DNA of 64,000 bases, from NCBI GenBank assembly GCA_963709655.1, contig CAVPXF010000016.1, positions 62,001 through 126,000 of the forward strand, written 5' to 3'. The translations under genes and the position numbers were made by a program. Shown here in pieces: positions 8,281 to 15,053 of the stretch. This stretch comes from Roseiarcus sp963709655 (GTDB lineage Bacteria; Pseudomonadota; Alphaproteobacteria; Rhizobiales; Beijerinckiaceae). Within the stretch, counting starts at the first letter, position 1. Each line of letters begins with the position of its first letter. Under the pieces are notes generated by a model that was not told where the DNA came from, did not search any database, and saw only the letters and a program-made list of their open reading frames with translations.

Positions 8281-8769
8281 TTGGAGTACGTGCACGCCTC
8301 AGCCGACGCAGCCTGGTCTGGGCATCTCGCCGGCACGATCAAAATCCTTGAGCACCAACGCGACCGTTTGATTTCCTTGGTGGTCGAAGGTCCCATCGAT
8401 TTGCGCTCGCTGCGGCTGCGCCAATTGAAGTCTATTGAGCAACGGCTAGTCGCTGCACAGGCCGAGGAGCATCGCGTTGGCTATCGCAGCCATCAGGGCC
8501 GGGACATCGTGTCGACCCTTGCTTATGATCTTGACTGTCGGCCGTTGCTGGAGGTCGAGACAATGCCGGGATGGACAGTCGTTTACCGGAATCCAATTCC
8601 GGGAGGTGAAGCGCTGGCGGGTCCGGAGACCCAAACGAAAGAAACCGCTCTATTTCGGGCCCGCTCGTATGAACACGCTGGTCATCAGGTTCACAGGATA
8701 GAGGGGCCGGAAGGCGAAGTGATCGGCAAGGAGGAAATCGAGCGCTGGATAGCGGCCAACCCTGAATGA
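8281..8769 (+). CDS. Two-module hypothetical protein; possible in-frame fusion of two small genes
   Basis: The 162-residue frame starts at TTG 8281 with GAGAGG five bases upstream; GTG 8290 is an alternative. Residues ~1-60 are a diverged copy of the 6459 product. Residues 95-162 (MPGWTVVYRNPIPGGEALAG to EIERWIAANPE) look like a separate small protein with its own ATG at 8563 and GGAGG eight bases before it (8550-8554). The likely history is two adjacent genes whose separating stop was lost, or two genes read separately. Both functions are unknown. Confidence 0.6.
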   Translation: MEYVHASADAAWSGHLAGTIKILEHQRDRLISLVVEGPIDLRSLRLRQLKSIEQRLVAAQAEEHRVGYRSHQGRDIVSTLAYDLDCRPLLEVETMPGWTVVYRNPIPGGEALAGPETQTKETALFRARSYEHAGHQVHRIEGPEGEVIGKEEIERWIAANPE

Positions 8770-8946
8770 TGTACATTGCACTCCAGCAGGGACGATCCCC
8801 GCCATGATCTCGTCAGCGCTGTGGACGCGCTTCCTGCCTTGAAACCACAGCGAAGGCGAGCGCCGATGCGAGGTCGGACGGGTCGGTGGGCGTGATACCG
8901 TCCCGAATCCGAACACCCGCGATGGCAAGCCGCTTGCTGCTCCTGA

Positions 8947-8991
8947 TTCCTAAACCCGGGGTCAGGAGTTCGATTCCCTTCCGGGACGCCA
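8947..8991 (+). repeat. att-like copy of the tRNA-Arg 3' end
   Basis: 45 bases matching 6040-6084 with two differences, including the whole T arm, the acceptor 3' strand and CCA. There is no 5' half, so it is not a tRNA gene. It marks the distal end of the island. Confidence 0.88.
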
Positions 8992-9045
8992 ATATTATCC
9001 GTCGCCTTACGGCGAGAAACGTCCTCGACGCGGCGATCGCCGACG

Positions 9046-9267
9046 TCAGGAACGGGGCGAGACCGCCGAAAGATGCGTCACGAGCTCGATAATCGCTGTG
9101 CGGGTGTCGCGCCGTTCGATTTGCAGGAAGGCGCGAATGAGCTCCGCTCCTTCCTCAGGCGAGGCAACGTCGTCGCCCGCCCAAGGCTTTCGTTCGCCCG
9201 CCATTGAACCGTGCGCGCCGAACGGACCCGATTTGAAAAAAATTGCAGGCAATTCCGTTTTCGCCAT
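9046..9267 (-). CDS. Small protein resembling the C-terminal tail of an XRE-type regulator
   Basis: A 73-residue frame. The last 40 residues, PEEGAELIRAFLQIERRDTR then IIELVTHLSA, resemble the helical tail that follows the HTH domain in many alphaproteobacterial XRE regulators (inference from memory of such tails). No HTH is present. It may be a truncated regulator or a free-standing small protein just outside the island end. No confident function. Confidence 0.4.
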   Translation of the reverse strand: MAKTELPAIFFKSGPFGAHGSMAGERKPWAGDDVASPEEGAELIRAFLQIERRDTRTAIIELVTHLSAVSPRS

Positions 9268-9637
9268 CCCCCCGTCCCCTTCCCCCGGAACAAAGTCACA
9301 TCAGGCTAAATTCCATTTTGCCTTTAGACGGCCAGGGCTTCGAATTCAAGCCGTTCGAAGGGCGCAGAGCGGAGCCGGGGTTCTCACGTCTCTGTTGAGC
9401 ACGCCCAATTCGATGAGGGGGGCTTTGCCTGATTTATGGGTTTGCCGGCGGCGGCGCGCGACCGCGCCCGGCGTGGCGCCGGCTCATCGGTTGCGAACGA
9501 CACGCCCATGTCCGATCGCAATGGCGTCGCGCCTTTGACAAATCCTTAATGTAGCCTCGATCTCTCCATGGGGCCCGCCTTGCCGGGCGCAACATCAGCC
9601 CGACGACCGAGTTCCCGCGCCGGACGACGGCCCTGCC
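9268..9637. other. Intergenic, nothing recognised
   Basis: Only short unsupported frames are visible between the small gene and the end of the chemotaxis operon. Confidence 0.4.
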
Positions 9638-11266
9638 TCAAAATTCGGTCCAGTCGTGATGTCCACGCTCGGCGGCGGGCGTCCGATTCGAGCCGCCGGC
9701 CGCCGCGACCCGACGCGGCGGAGCCGCGGGCGCAAGCGGGCGAGCCGCCGGCCGCCTTCGCTCGTCCGGCGCCGGGGCGCGAGGCTCGCGAAATGCGCGC
9801 GGGGCGGCCTTTTTCAGTTCCCGCTCGATGGCTTTGTCGGGCGCGACCTCGATCCGGAACTGACCGATCAGCCGCGCGAGGCGCTCTCCCTGTTCGGCCA
9901 GGGACATGCTGGCTGCGGAGGCTTCCTCGGACATGGCGGCGTTCTGTTGCGTCACCTGGTCGAGTTGCTTCATGGCGCCGTTGATCTCATGAAGGCCGGC
10001 CGCCTCGTCATCGGCGCTTCTCGAGATCTGCTCGACGACCGTAGAAATGTCCTTCACGCCGGTCTCGATCTGCTCGAAAGCCTTTCCGGTGTCGACGACC
10101 AGCGTGACCCCGTCCTGCACCTGCGTCGAGGAGGCGGCGATCAGCCCTTTGATCTCCCGCGCCGCGTCGGCCGACCTTTGAGCGAGCGCGCGCACTTCCG
10201 AGGCCACCACCGCGAAACCCCGGCCGGCGTCCCCCGCCCGCGCCGCCTCGACCCCGGCGTTGAGCGCCAGGAGGTTGGTCTGGAAGGCGATCTCGTCAAT
10301 CACTCCAATGATCTGACCGATCTGCTGGGAGGACTTTTCGATCTTCCCCATCGCGTCGATCGCCTTGCGGACTGTCTCTGTCCCTTTCTGCGAGGCGGCG
10401 TGCGTCGCGCCGACGACCTCGCGAGCATGCTTGCTCATGTCGGCGGTCTTGCGAATCGTGTCGGTGATCTCGCTCAGCGAAGAGGCCAACTCTTGCAGGC
10501 TCGACGCCTGCTGCTCATTCCTGCGCGAGAGATCGTTGGAGGCGGCGGAAATCTCTGACGTGCCCACCTGAAGCGCGTGCGACGACGCGGCGACGCCCCC
10601 CACGACCGTCGTCAGCGCGTCGATCGCGGCGTTGAAATCGGCCTGAAGCTTGGCGTAGGTCTCCGGCAGTCGTCCCTTGATACGGAACGTCAGGTCGCGC
10701 TCTGCGAGCTTTTCGAGCCCCTCGCCGAATGCAGCCAAAACGCTGGCCCGCTCGCCGGCGAGCGTTTCCGTTTGCGCTCTGACGCGCGCCTGTTCCTGTT
10801 CGTGCGCCGTGCTGTCCTGCAATGTCTCGACAACGGCGACGACGTCGCCGTTTGCGTCGTGGACGGGGCGAGCTTCAATGGTCAAATAGACATGGGCGCC
10901 GTTCGGAAGGTCGCACCAGTTTTCCGCCCTCAGGTTCGCGCTGTCGGCCTTCCCGTCATAAGCCGCGTATTGGGCGGCGAGCGCGCTCGCGTCCTGGCTC
11001 AGCGCGAGGTCGGCGAGACAAGGGCGCGGGTGGGTGTAGAATCCCTTCCAGTGATCGCTCGTGCCGATGACGGCCGCCGCTTCCAGGCCCGTCAGGCGGG
11101 CGCAGGCCCTGTTCCAAAAGATCACGCGGTTCTGGCGATCGATCACGAAGGTCGCGACCGCCATTTCGTCGAGGATGCGAAGCGCCGAAGCCTCAAGGCG
11201 CGGCTTCGCGCGGTCCTCGGAGGGGCTGGGCGCGCGCCAAAAAGTCAGAAGCCGCCTCTTAGTCAT
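9638..11266 (-). CDS. Cytosolic PAS-domain methyl-accepting chemotaxis protein
   Basis: A 542-residue receptor with no membrane segment. A PAS fold lies at about 30-155 (ATFVIDRQNRVIFWNRACAR, later EARPVHDANGDVVAVVETLQ), followed by a HAMP-like linker. The signalling domain has the near-invariant tip EIAFQTNLLALNAGVEAARA and AGRGFAVVASEVRALAQRSA. The C-terminus ends DWTEF, resembling the pentapeptide that tethers CheR/CheB to some receptors. ATG 11266 has GGGAG seven bases upstream; the longer open frame runs over the upstream gene. Last gene of the che operon; it senses an internal, probably redox or small-molecule, cue (inference). Confidence 0.9.
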   Translation of the reverse strand: MTKRRLLTFWRAPSPSEDRAKPRLEASALRILDEMAVATFVIDRQNRVIFWNRACARLTGLEAAAVIGTSDHWKGFYTHPRPCLADLALSQDASALAAQYAAYDGKADSANLRAENWCDLPNGAHVYLTIEARPVHDANGDVVAVVETLQDSTAHEQEQARVRAQTETLAGERASVLAAFGEGLEKLAERDLTFRIKGRLPETYAKLQADFNAAIDALTTVVGGVAASSHALQVGTSEISAASNDLSRRNEQQASSLQELASSLSEITDTIRKTADMSKHAREVVGATHAASQKGTETVRKAIDAMGKIEKSSQQIGQIIGVIDEIAFQTNLLALNAGVEAARAGDAGRGFAVVASEVRALAQRSADAAREIKGLIAASSTQVQDGVTLVVDTGKAFEQIETGVKDISTVVEQISRSADDEAAGLHEINGAMKQLDQVTQQNAAMSEEASAASMSLAEQGERLARLIGQFRIEVAPDKAIERELKKAAPRAFREPRAPAPDERRRPAARPLAPAAPPRRVAAAGGSNRTPAAERGHHDWTEF

Positions 11267-11324
11267 GAACGAACTCCCGGAGGGATGGGTGGGAAGCGCG
11301 CCTGCTGATCTTCCCATCGACAAG

Positions 11325-11672
11325 TCAATCGAAGTGCTCGAACTCGCCGATTTCGACCTCGACCGCCTCGTCGTGGACGAGCGCGGCCGCCAGGCCCGCC
11401 AGTCCGAGCGATCGGCTCGCCAGACGCGCGTCGACTGCGCATTCGGGCGAAGCCGCCTCCGCGAGATGCTCGAGGAAATCCGCGATCCCGGAGACCTCCT
11501 GGCGGGCGCGGTCGACCTCCTGCAACTCATGGAAGCGCGGCGAGCGCGGCGACGACGCATCGAGCACAATATCGCTGATGACGTCCTCGAGGTTCGTGAG
11601 CCTCGACTCGACCCGTCGCAATTCCCGCGTCATCCGCAAAAGCAACGTGCACAACGCAACTTTTTCGCTCAT
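11325..11672 (-). CDS. Small che-operon protein with a CheZ-like DxxxQ motif
   Basis: 115 residues, predicted all-helical: helix MSEKVALCTLLLRMTRELRR onward, then FHELQEVDRARQEVSGIADF. Asp54 and Gln58 in EVDRARQEV are spaced as in CheZ, where D...Q is the catalytic pair that dephosphorylates CheY-P. The gene lies between cheD and the receptor gene and overlaps the end of cheD, so a role in signal termination is plausible. There is no full CheZ-length four-helix protein, and the match is only a short motif. It may instead be an unrelated che-associated family. Confidence 0.6.
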   Translation of the reverse strand: MSEKVALCTLLLRMTRELRRVESRLTNLEDVISDIVLDASSPRSPRFHELQEVDRARQEVSGIADFLEHLAEAASPECAVDARLASRSLGLAGLAAALVHDEAVEVEIGEFEHFD

Positions 11673-11676
11673 CGGG

Positions 11677-12258
11677 TCAAGCCCTCCGGACCACGCGCTC
11701 GGGCGGCGGATCGTCTCCAAAGAGTTCCACCTCGCCGCTCGCGCTGGCGACAGGGGGTGGTCGAACACGCTCCACGTTGACGGTTGCGGCGGCGGCGATG
11801 AAGCTCCGCAGAGCTCGGCCGGAAGCCGGCCAGAATTGCAGCCGACGCCCTTTCTCGCCGCCAATGTCCTGACTGGCGACGGCGATCCCCTCGTAGCGAA
11901 GAAACCGTTCGGCGAACTCGCCGTTCTTGCGGCCGACGTCCGACAGTCCGCGCACCACCCGCGCGCCGCCGAAGAGCTTCGCCTGAAGGCGGTCGCGGCG
12001 CGCTCCGATCTGCATCAGTCCGTTGACCAGGAGTTCCATCAGGTGGACGCCGTATCGCTCGGCGTCGCGCGGATTGAAGTTGCGATCGTCGCCGGGAAGC
12101 AGAAAATGATTCATGCCGCCGACCCGGGCCTGCGGATCGTGCAGACAGGCGGCGACGCAAGACCCAAGCACGGTCGACAGGACGAGGTCGCCGCCCCCGA
12201 CGCGGAATTCGCCCTGGACGATATGAATCTTCAGTTCCTGCGGAGAGGCCTGGTTCAC
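11677..12258 (-). CDS. cheD: CheD, receptor glutamine deamidase
   Basis: A 193-residue CheD. It deamidates receptor glutamines to glutamate so they can be methylated. The catalytic Cys34 sits in TVLGSCVAACLHD and His51 in GGMNHFLLP, matching the family Cys-His pair, with the conserved AKLFGGA segment following. The start overlaps the cheY stop (12255) by four bases. CheD stands after cheB-cheY in the operon, a common alphaproteobacterial order. The C-terminal ~30 residues after RALRSFIAAA are an extra tail. Confidence 0.93.
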   Translation of the reverse strand: MNQASPQELKIHIVQGEFRVGGGDLVLSTVLGSCVAACLHDPQARVGGMNHFLLPGDDRNFNPRDAERYGVHLMELLVNGLMQIGARRDRLQAKLFGGARVVRGLSDVGRKNGEFAERFLRYEGIAVASQDIGGEKGRRLQFWPASGRALRSFIAAAATVNVERVRPPPVASASGEVELFGDDPPPERVVRRA

Positions 12259-12644
12259 GACAACCGTCCAACGACCGCCTCGATCGCGCCTCTCAGCGAC
12301 ATCGTGTTGAAAGGCTTGGTCACGAAATTGTTGAGCCGATACTGTTTTCCTCGTTCGATCAGGGACTTGTCGTTGCTTCCGGTGACCAGAATGAACCCGA
12401 TGCCGCTGGTCGGCTTGTATGAGCGCAATCCCTTCAGCAGGCCGAGCCCGTCGAGCCCCGGCATGTTCATGTCGGAAATCACGAGATGCGTTGGTTGCGC
12501 CATCAGGGCCTTGAGCGCCTGGGCGCCGTCCCTGGCGATCGTGACGTGCTTGACGCCCATCTGATCGAGCGCGTCGGTGATGAGCGCGCGGCTGACGCTC
12601 GTGTCGTCGACCACCATGACTTGCAGCTTATCCGCGAGCGGCAT
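12255..12644 (-). CDS. cheY: CheY-like single-domain response regulator
   Basis: 129-residue receiver domain. Acidic pair Asp13/Asp14 (MVVDDT), phospho-acceptor Asp58 in LVISDMNMPG, and Lys110 in FVTKPF. There is no output domain. It lies downstream of cheB with a 17-base overlap (start 12644, cheB stop 12628) and upstream of cheD. It is the second receiver of the operon; one of the two probably binds the flagellar switch and the other may serve as phosphate sink (known arrangement in alphaproteobacteria; which is which cannot be told). Confidence 0.92.
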   Translation of the reverse strand: MPLADKLQVMVVDDTSVSRALITDALDQMGVKHVTIARDGAQALKALMAQPTHLVISDMNMPGLDGLGLLKGLRSYKPTSGIGFILVTGSNDKSLIERGKQYRLNNFVTKPFNTMSLRGAIEAVVGRLS

Positions 12645-13686
12645 GATTCATACTCCTGGAGGGATACGCGGACGTAAGCGCGAGAATGGAGCCTGCGACT
12701 TCCTGCAACGGGACTTGCTTCTCGACCGCCCCGAGTTCGAACGCCGCCTTGGGCATGCCGTAGACCGTCGAGGTCGCCTCGTTCTGGCCGAGCGTCTGGG
12801 CGCCTGCGCGGCGCATCGCCAAGAGCCCCCTGGCGCCGTCCTTGCCCATGCCGGTCAGGATCACGCCAAGCGCGGCGGCGCCGCAGGCCTTGGTGACCGA
12901 CTCGAACAGAACGTCGACGGAAGGGCGATGTCCATTGACGGCCTCCCCGACTCTAAGGCAGCAGCGCCGCTCGCGCGCGCCGGCGATCTCGAGATGGGTC
13001 GCTCCGCCCGGCGCGACGACGATCCGCCCGGGAGCCAGCACGGAGCCGTCCTCGGCCTCCTCGACCTGCGCCTCCGTGAGGCTGCCCAGCCGCTTCGCGA
13101 AGGACGCCGTAAAGGGGGACGGCATGTGGATGACGATCGCAGTCGGCGGGCAATTGTGTGGAAAGCCCGCGATGATCGAGACCAGCGCCTCGACCCCTCC
13201 GGTCGACGCGCCGATCGCGACGAGCCGGCCGTCGGATTGGTAGGCGGACGGCGAAATGGCCGGGCGCGGCGTTTGTCGCTCGCTCCGCCTGTCGACGCGC
13301 GCGCCAGCCGCCGACTTCACTTTGCCCGGAAGCTCGGCGAAAGGGATGGGGTCGCTCGCTCTGGGCTTGCCGACGCAGCTGACCGCGCCGAGTTCGAGGG
13401 CGGCGATGGTCGCCGCCGTGCCCTGCGCCGTCTGGCCCGAGACCATCACGACCGGAAACGGCCTCAGCCGCATGACCTTTTCCAAAAACTCGAGCCCATC
13501 CATCTTGGGCATCTGGACGTCGAGGGTCATCACGTCCGGAACGAGCGCCTTGATCGCCTCGCGCGCCTCCATGGCGTTCGCCGCCTCGCCGACGACCGTG
13601 ATGTCGGGGTCCTTCGACAGGGTCAAGCGAATGAGGCCGCGCATGGTTGCGGAATCATCGACGACAAGTACGCGGATGGGTTTCAA
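12628..13686 (-). CDS. cheB: CheB, receptor methylesterase response regulator
   Basis: 352 residues: receiver domain (VLVVDDSATM, phospho-acceptor Asp57 in MTLDVQMPKMDG), linker, then the methylesterase with nucleophile Ser in AIGASTGG, His in VIVIHMPSPF and Asp in ILTGMGKDGARG. It removes methyl groups from receptors for adaptation. The start is taken as TTG 13686, which overlaps the cheR stop (TTGA) and begins directly at the receiver (KPIRVLVVDD). The frame is open upstream only within cheR. Confidence 0.94.
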   Translation of the reverse strand: MKPIRVLVVDDSATMRGLIRLTLSKDPDITVVGEAANAMEAREAIKALVPDVMTLDVQMPKMDGLEFLEKVMRLRPFPVVMVSGQTAQGTAATIAALELGAVSCVGKPRASDPIPFAELPGKVKSAAGARVDRRSERQTPRPAISPSAYQSDGRLVAIGASTGGVEALVSIIAGFPHNCPPTAIVIHMPSPFTASFAKRLGSLTEAQVEEAEDGSVLAPGRIVVAPGGATHLEIAGARERRCCLRVGEAVNGHRPSVDVLFESVTKACGAAALGVILTGMGKDGARGLLAMRRAGAQTLGQNEATSTVYGMPKAAFELGAVEKQVPLQEVAGSILALTSAYPSRSMNHAARG

Positions 13687-14576
13687 GTCGGCCTCGCGGT
13701 GAGCTGATAGGTGGTCAGTCCGGCGCTGCGCAAGCAGGCGGAAGCGGGGCCTGCAACGCGCTCGGAGTGCCCGACATAGAGCCAGCCTCCGTCCGCGAGC
13801 TTCGAGGCGAACCGGCTCCACAAATTCCGCTGTCCACGCTCATCGAAATAGATCACGACGTTGCGGCAGAAGATCACGTGGAAAAATCCCTGCATCGGCC
13901 ATTCGCCGTTCAGGTTGAGCGTCCGAAAGCTGACGATTTTCCTCGGCTCGTCGGCGATGCGATAGGAGCGGGGCGTAGCGGCGTCGGGGCTGAAGTACCG
14001 GGCGCGCAGGTTTGCCGGAACGTCCTCGAGGGCGCCATCGGGATAGACGCCCTCGCGGCCGGTCGCGATGACGCGCGGATCGATGTCGGTCGCGAGCACC
14101 TTGATATCCAGGAGGGCAGCCTGCGGCTCGAGCGACAGAAGCGACAGCGCGACCGAATAGGGCTCCTGACCGGTCGAGCAGCCTGCCGACCAGATTCGGA
14201 CCTTCTCGCCCTTGCGCGCGAGCGCAATCAGCGACGGCAGAACCTGGCGCTCGAGGTGATCGAAGTGCGGCCGCTCACGAAAGAAGCGCGTGACGTTGGT
14301 CGTCAGGGCCGAGAGCATTTCCAGCCGCTCTCCCCGGCTGTCGGGGCCCTCGACGAGATCGCAGTAATCGCGGAACGAGTCGAGGTTGAGCGCGCGCACC
14401 CGCTTGGCCAGGCGGGAGTAAACGAGTTCCGCCTTCGACTCTCTCAGATCGATGCCGGCGTCCGCGTGGATCAGCGCCGCGATCCGCCGGTAATCCTGAG
14501 CGGTGAAGGCGAACTCGCGATCCCCGTGCGCCGTCTCTCGACCAGCGTTGTCGATTCGGGCGACCGATGCGCTCAT
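13683..14576 (-). CDS. cheR: CheR, receptor methyltransferase
   Basis: 297-residue SAM-dependent glutamate methyltransferase. The N-terminal helical domain is followed by the SAM site IWSAGCSTGQEPYS and the late VIFCRNVVIYFDE segment typical of CheR. It acts with CheB and CheD in adaptation. The start codon overlaps the cheW stop (14573). No TPR or pentapeptide-binding extension is obvious. Confidence 0.94.
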   Translation of the reverse strand: MSASVARIDNAGRETAHGDREFAFTAQDYRRIAALIHADAGIDLRESKAELVYSRLAKRVRALNLDSFRDYCDLVEGPDSRGERLEMLSALTTNVTRFFRERPHFDHLERQVLPSLIALARKGEKVRIWSAGCSTGQEPYSVALSLLSLEPQAALLDIKVLATDIDPRVIATGREGVYPDGALEDVPANLRARYFSPDAATPRSYRIADEPRKIVSFRTLNLNGEWPMQGFFHVIFCRNVVIYFDERGQRNLWSRFASKLADGGWLYVGHSERVAGPASACLRSAGLTTYQLTARPT

Positions 14577-15049
14577 GACGCGATCTCGGCGCTCGGCGGA
14601 AGGATGGAATCGAGGATGATCAGGCCGATCATGCGCCCGTCGACCGCGAGCATTCCGCGCACGAAGGACTTGACGGAGTCCGTCGCGACATCCGGCATCG
14701 GATGGATCGAATCGGCGGAATGGCTCAGGATCTCGGACACCGAATCGACCAGCAGGCCCACGATCTGGGCGTTGACCTGGACGACGATGATGACGTGGCG
14801 CTGCGTCGCCTCGGTGCTGGCGAAGCTCAGCCGCTGCGCGAGATCGACGATCGGCAGCACGGACCCGCGCAGGTTGATGACTCCGCGCACATAAGAAGGC
14901 GCGTGCGGAAGCACCGTGGCCGGGGTCCAGCCCCGGATTTCCCGCACCGACATGATGTCGACGCAGAATTCCTGCGCCCCGACGCGGAAGGCGATGTACT
15001 CGTTTACGACGGATGCGGAAGTTTGGGCGACTAAGGCGGCGTTGGACAT
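14573..15049 (-). CDS. cheW: CheW coupling protein
   Basis: 158-residue CheW that links receptors to CheA. Conserved parts seen are EYIAFRVGAQEFCVDIMSVR, RGVINLRGSVLPIVDL and the C-terminal LLVDSVSEIL. ATG 15049 (MSNAAL) lies four bases after the cheA stop. An in-frame TTG at 15070 would add seven residues but overlaps cheA. Its stop overlaps the cheR start. Confidence 0.94.
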   Translation of the reverse strand: MSNAALVAQTSASVVNEYIAFRVGAQEFCVDIMSVREIRGWTPATVLPHAPSYVRGVINLRGSVLPIVDLAQRLSFASTEATQRHVIIVVQVNAQIVGLLVDSVSEILSHSADSIHPMPDVATDSVKSFVRGMLAVDGRMIGLIILDSILPPSAEIAS

Positions 15050-15053
15050 GGTT

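Larger units (their letters stand above)
6040..8991. mobile_element. Decayed island at tRNA-Arg(CCT), bounded by att-like direct repeats
   Basis: The segment starts inside the tRNA anticodon loop and ends with a second copy of the tRNA 3' half at 8947-8991. The two 45-bp copies differ at two positions. This is the footprint of site-specific integration by a tyrosine recombinase into a tRNA gene (known mechanism). No integrase remains between the repeats. The content is a broken SRAP gene and several orphan genes under 100 codons, with visibly lower GC than the flanks in places. Interpretation: remnant of a larger element after deletion. Confidence 0.75.

Noticed and set aside
8940..8995. Second tRNA-Arg gene
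   Set aside because: Only the 3' half from the anticodon loop is present; no D arm or 5' acceptor strand, so it is an att repeat.
11267..11569. Longer N-terminus for the PAS receptor
   Set aside because: It is another frame of the 115-residue che gene; ATG 11266 has its own GGGAG.
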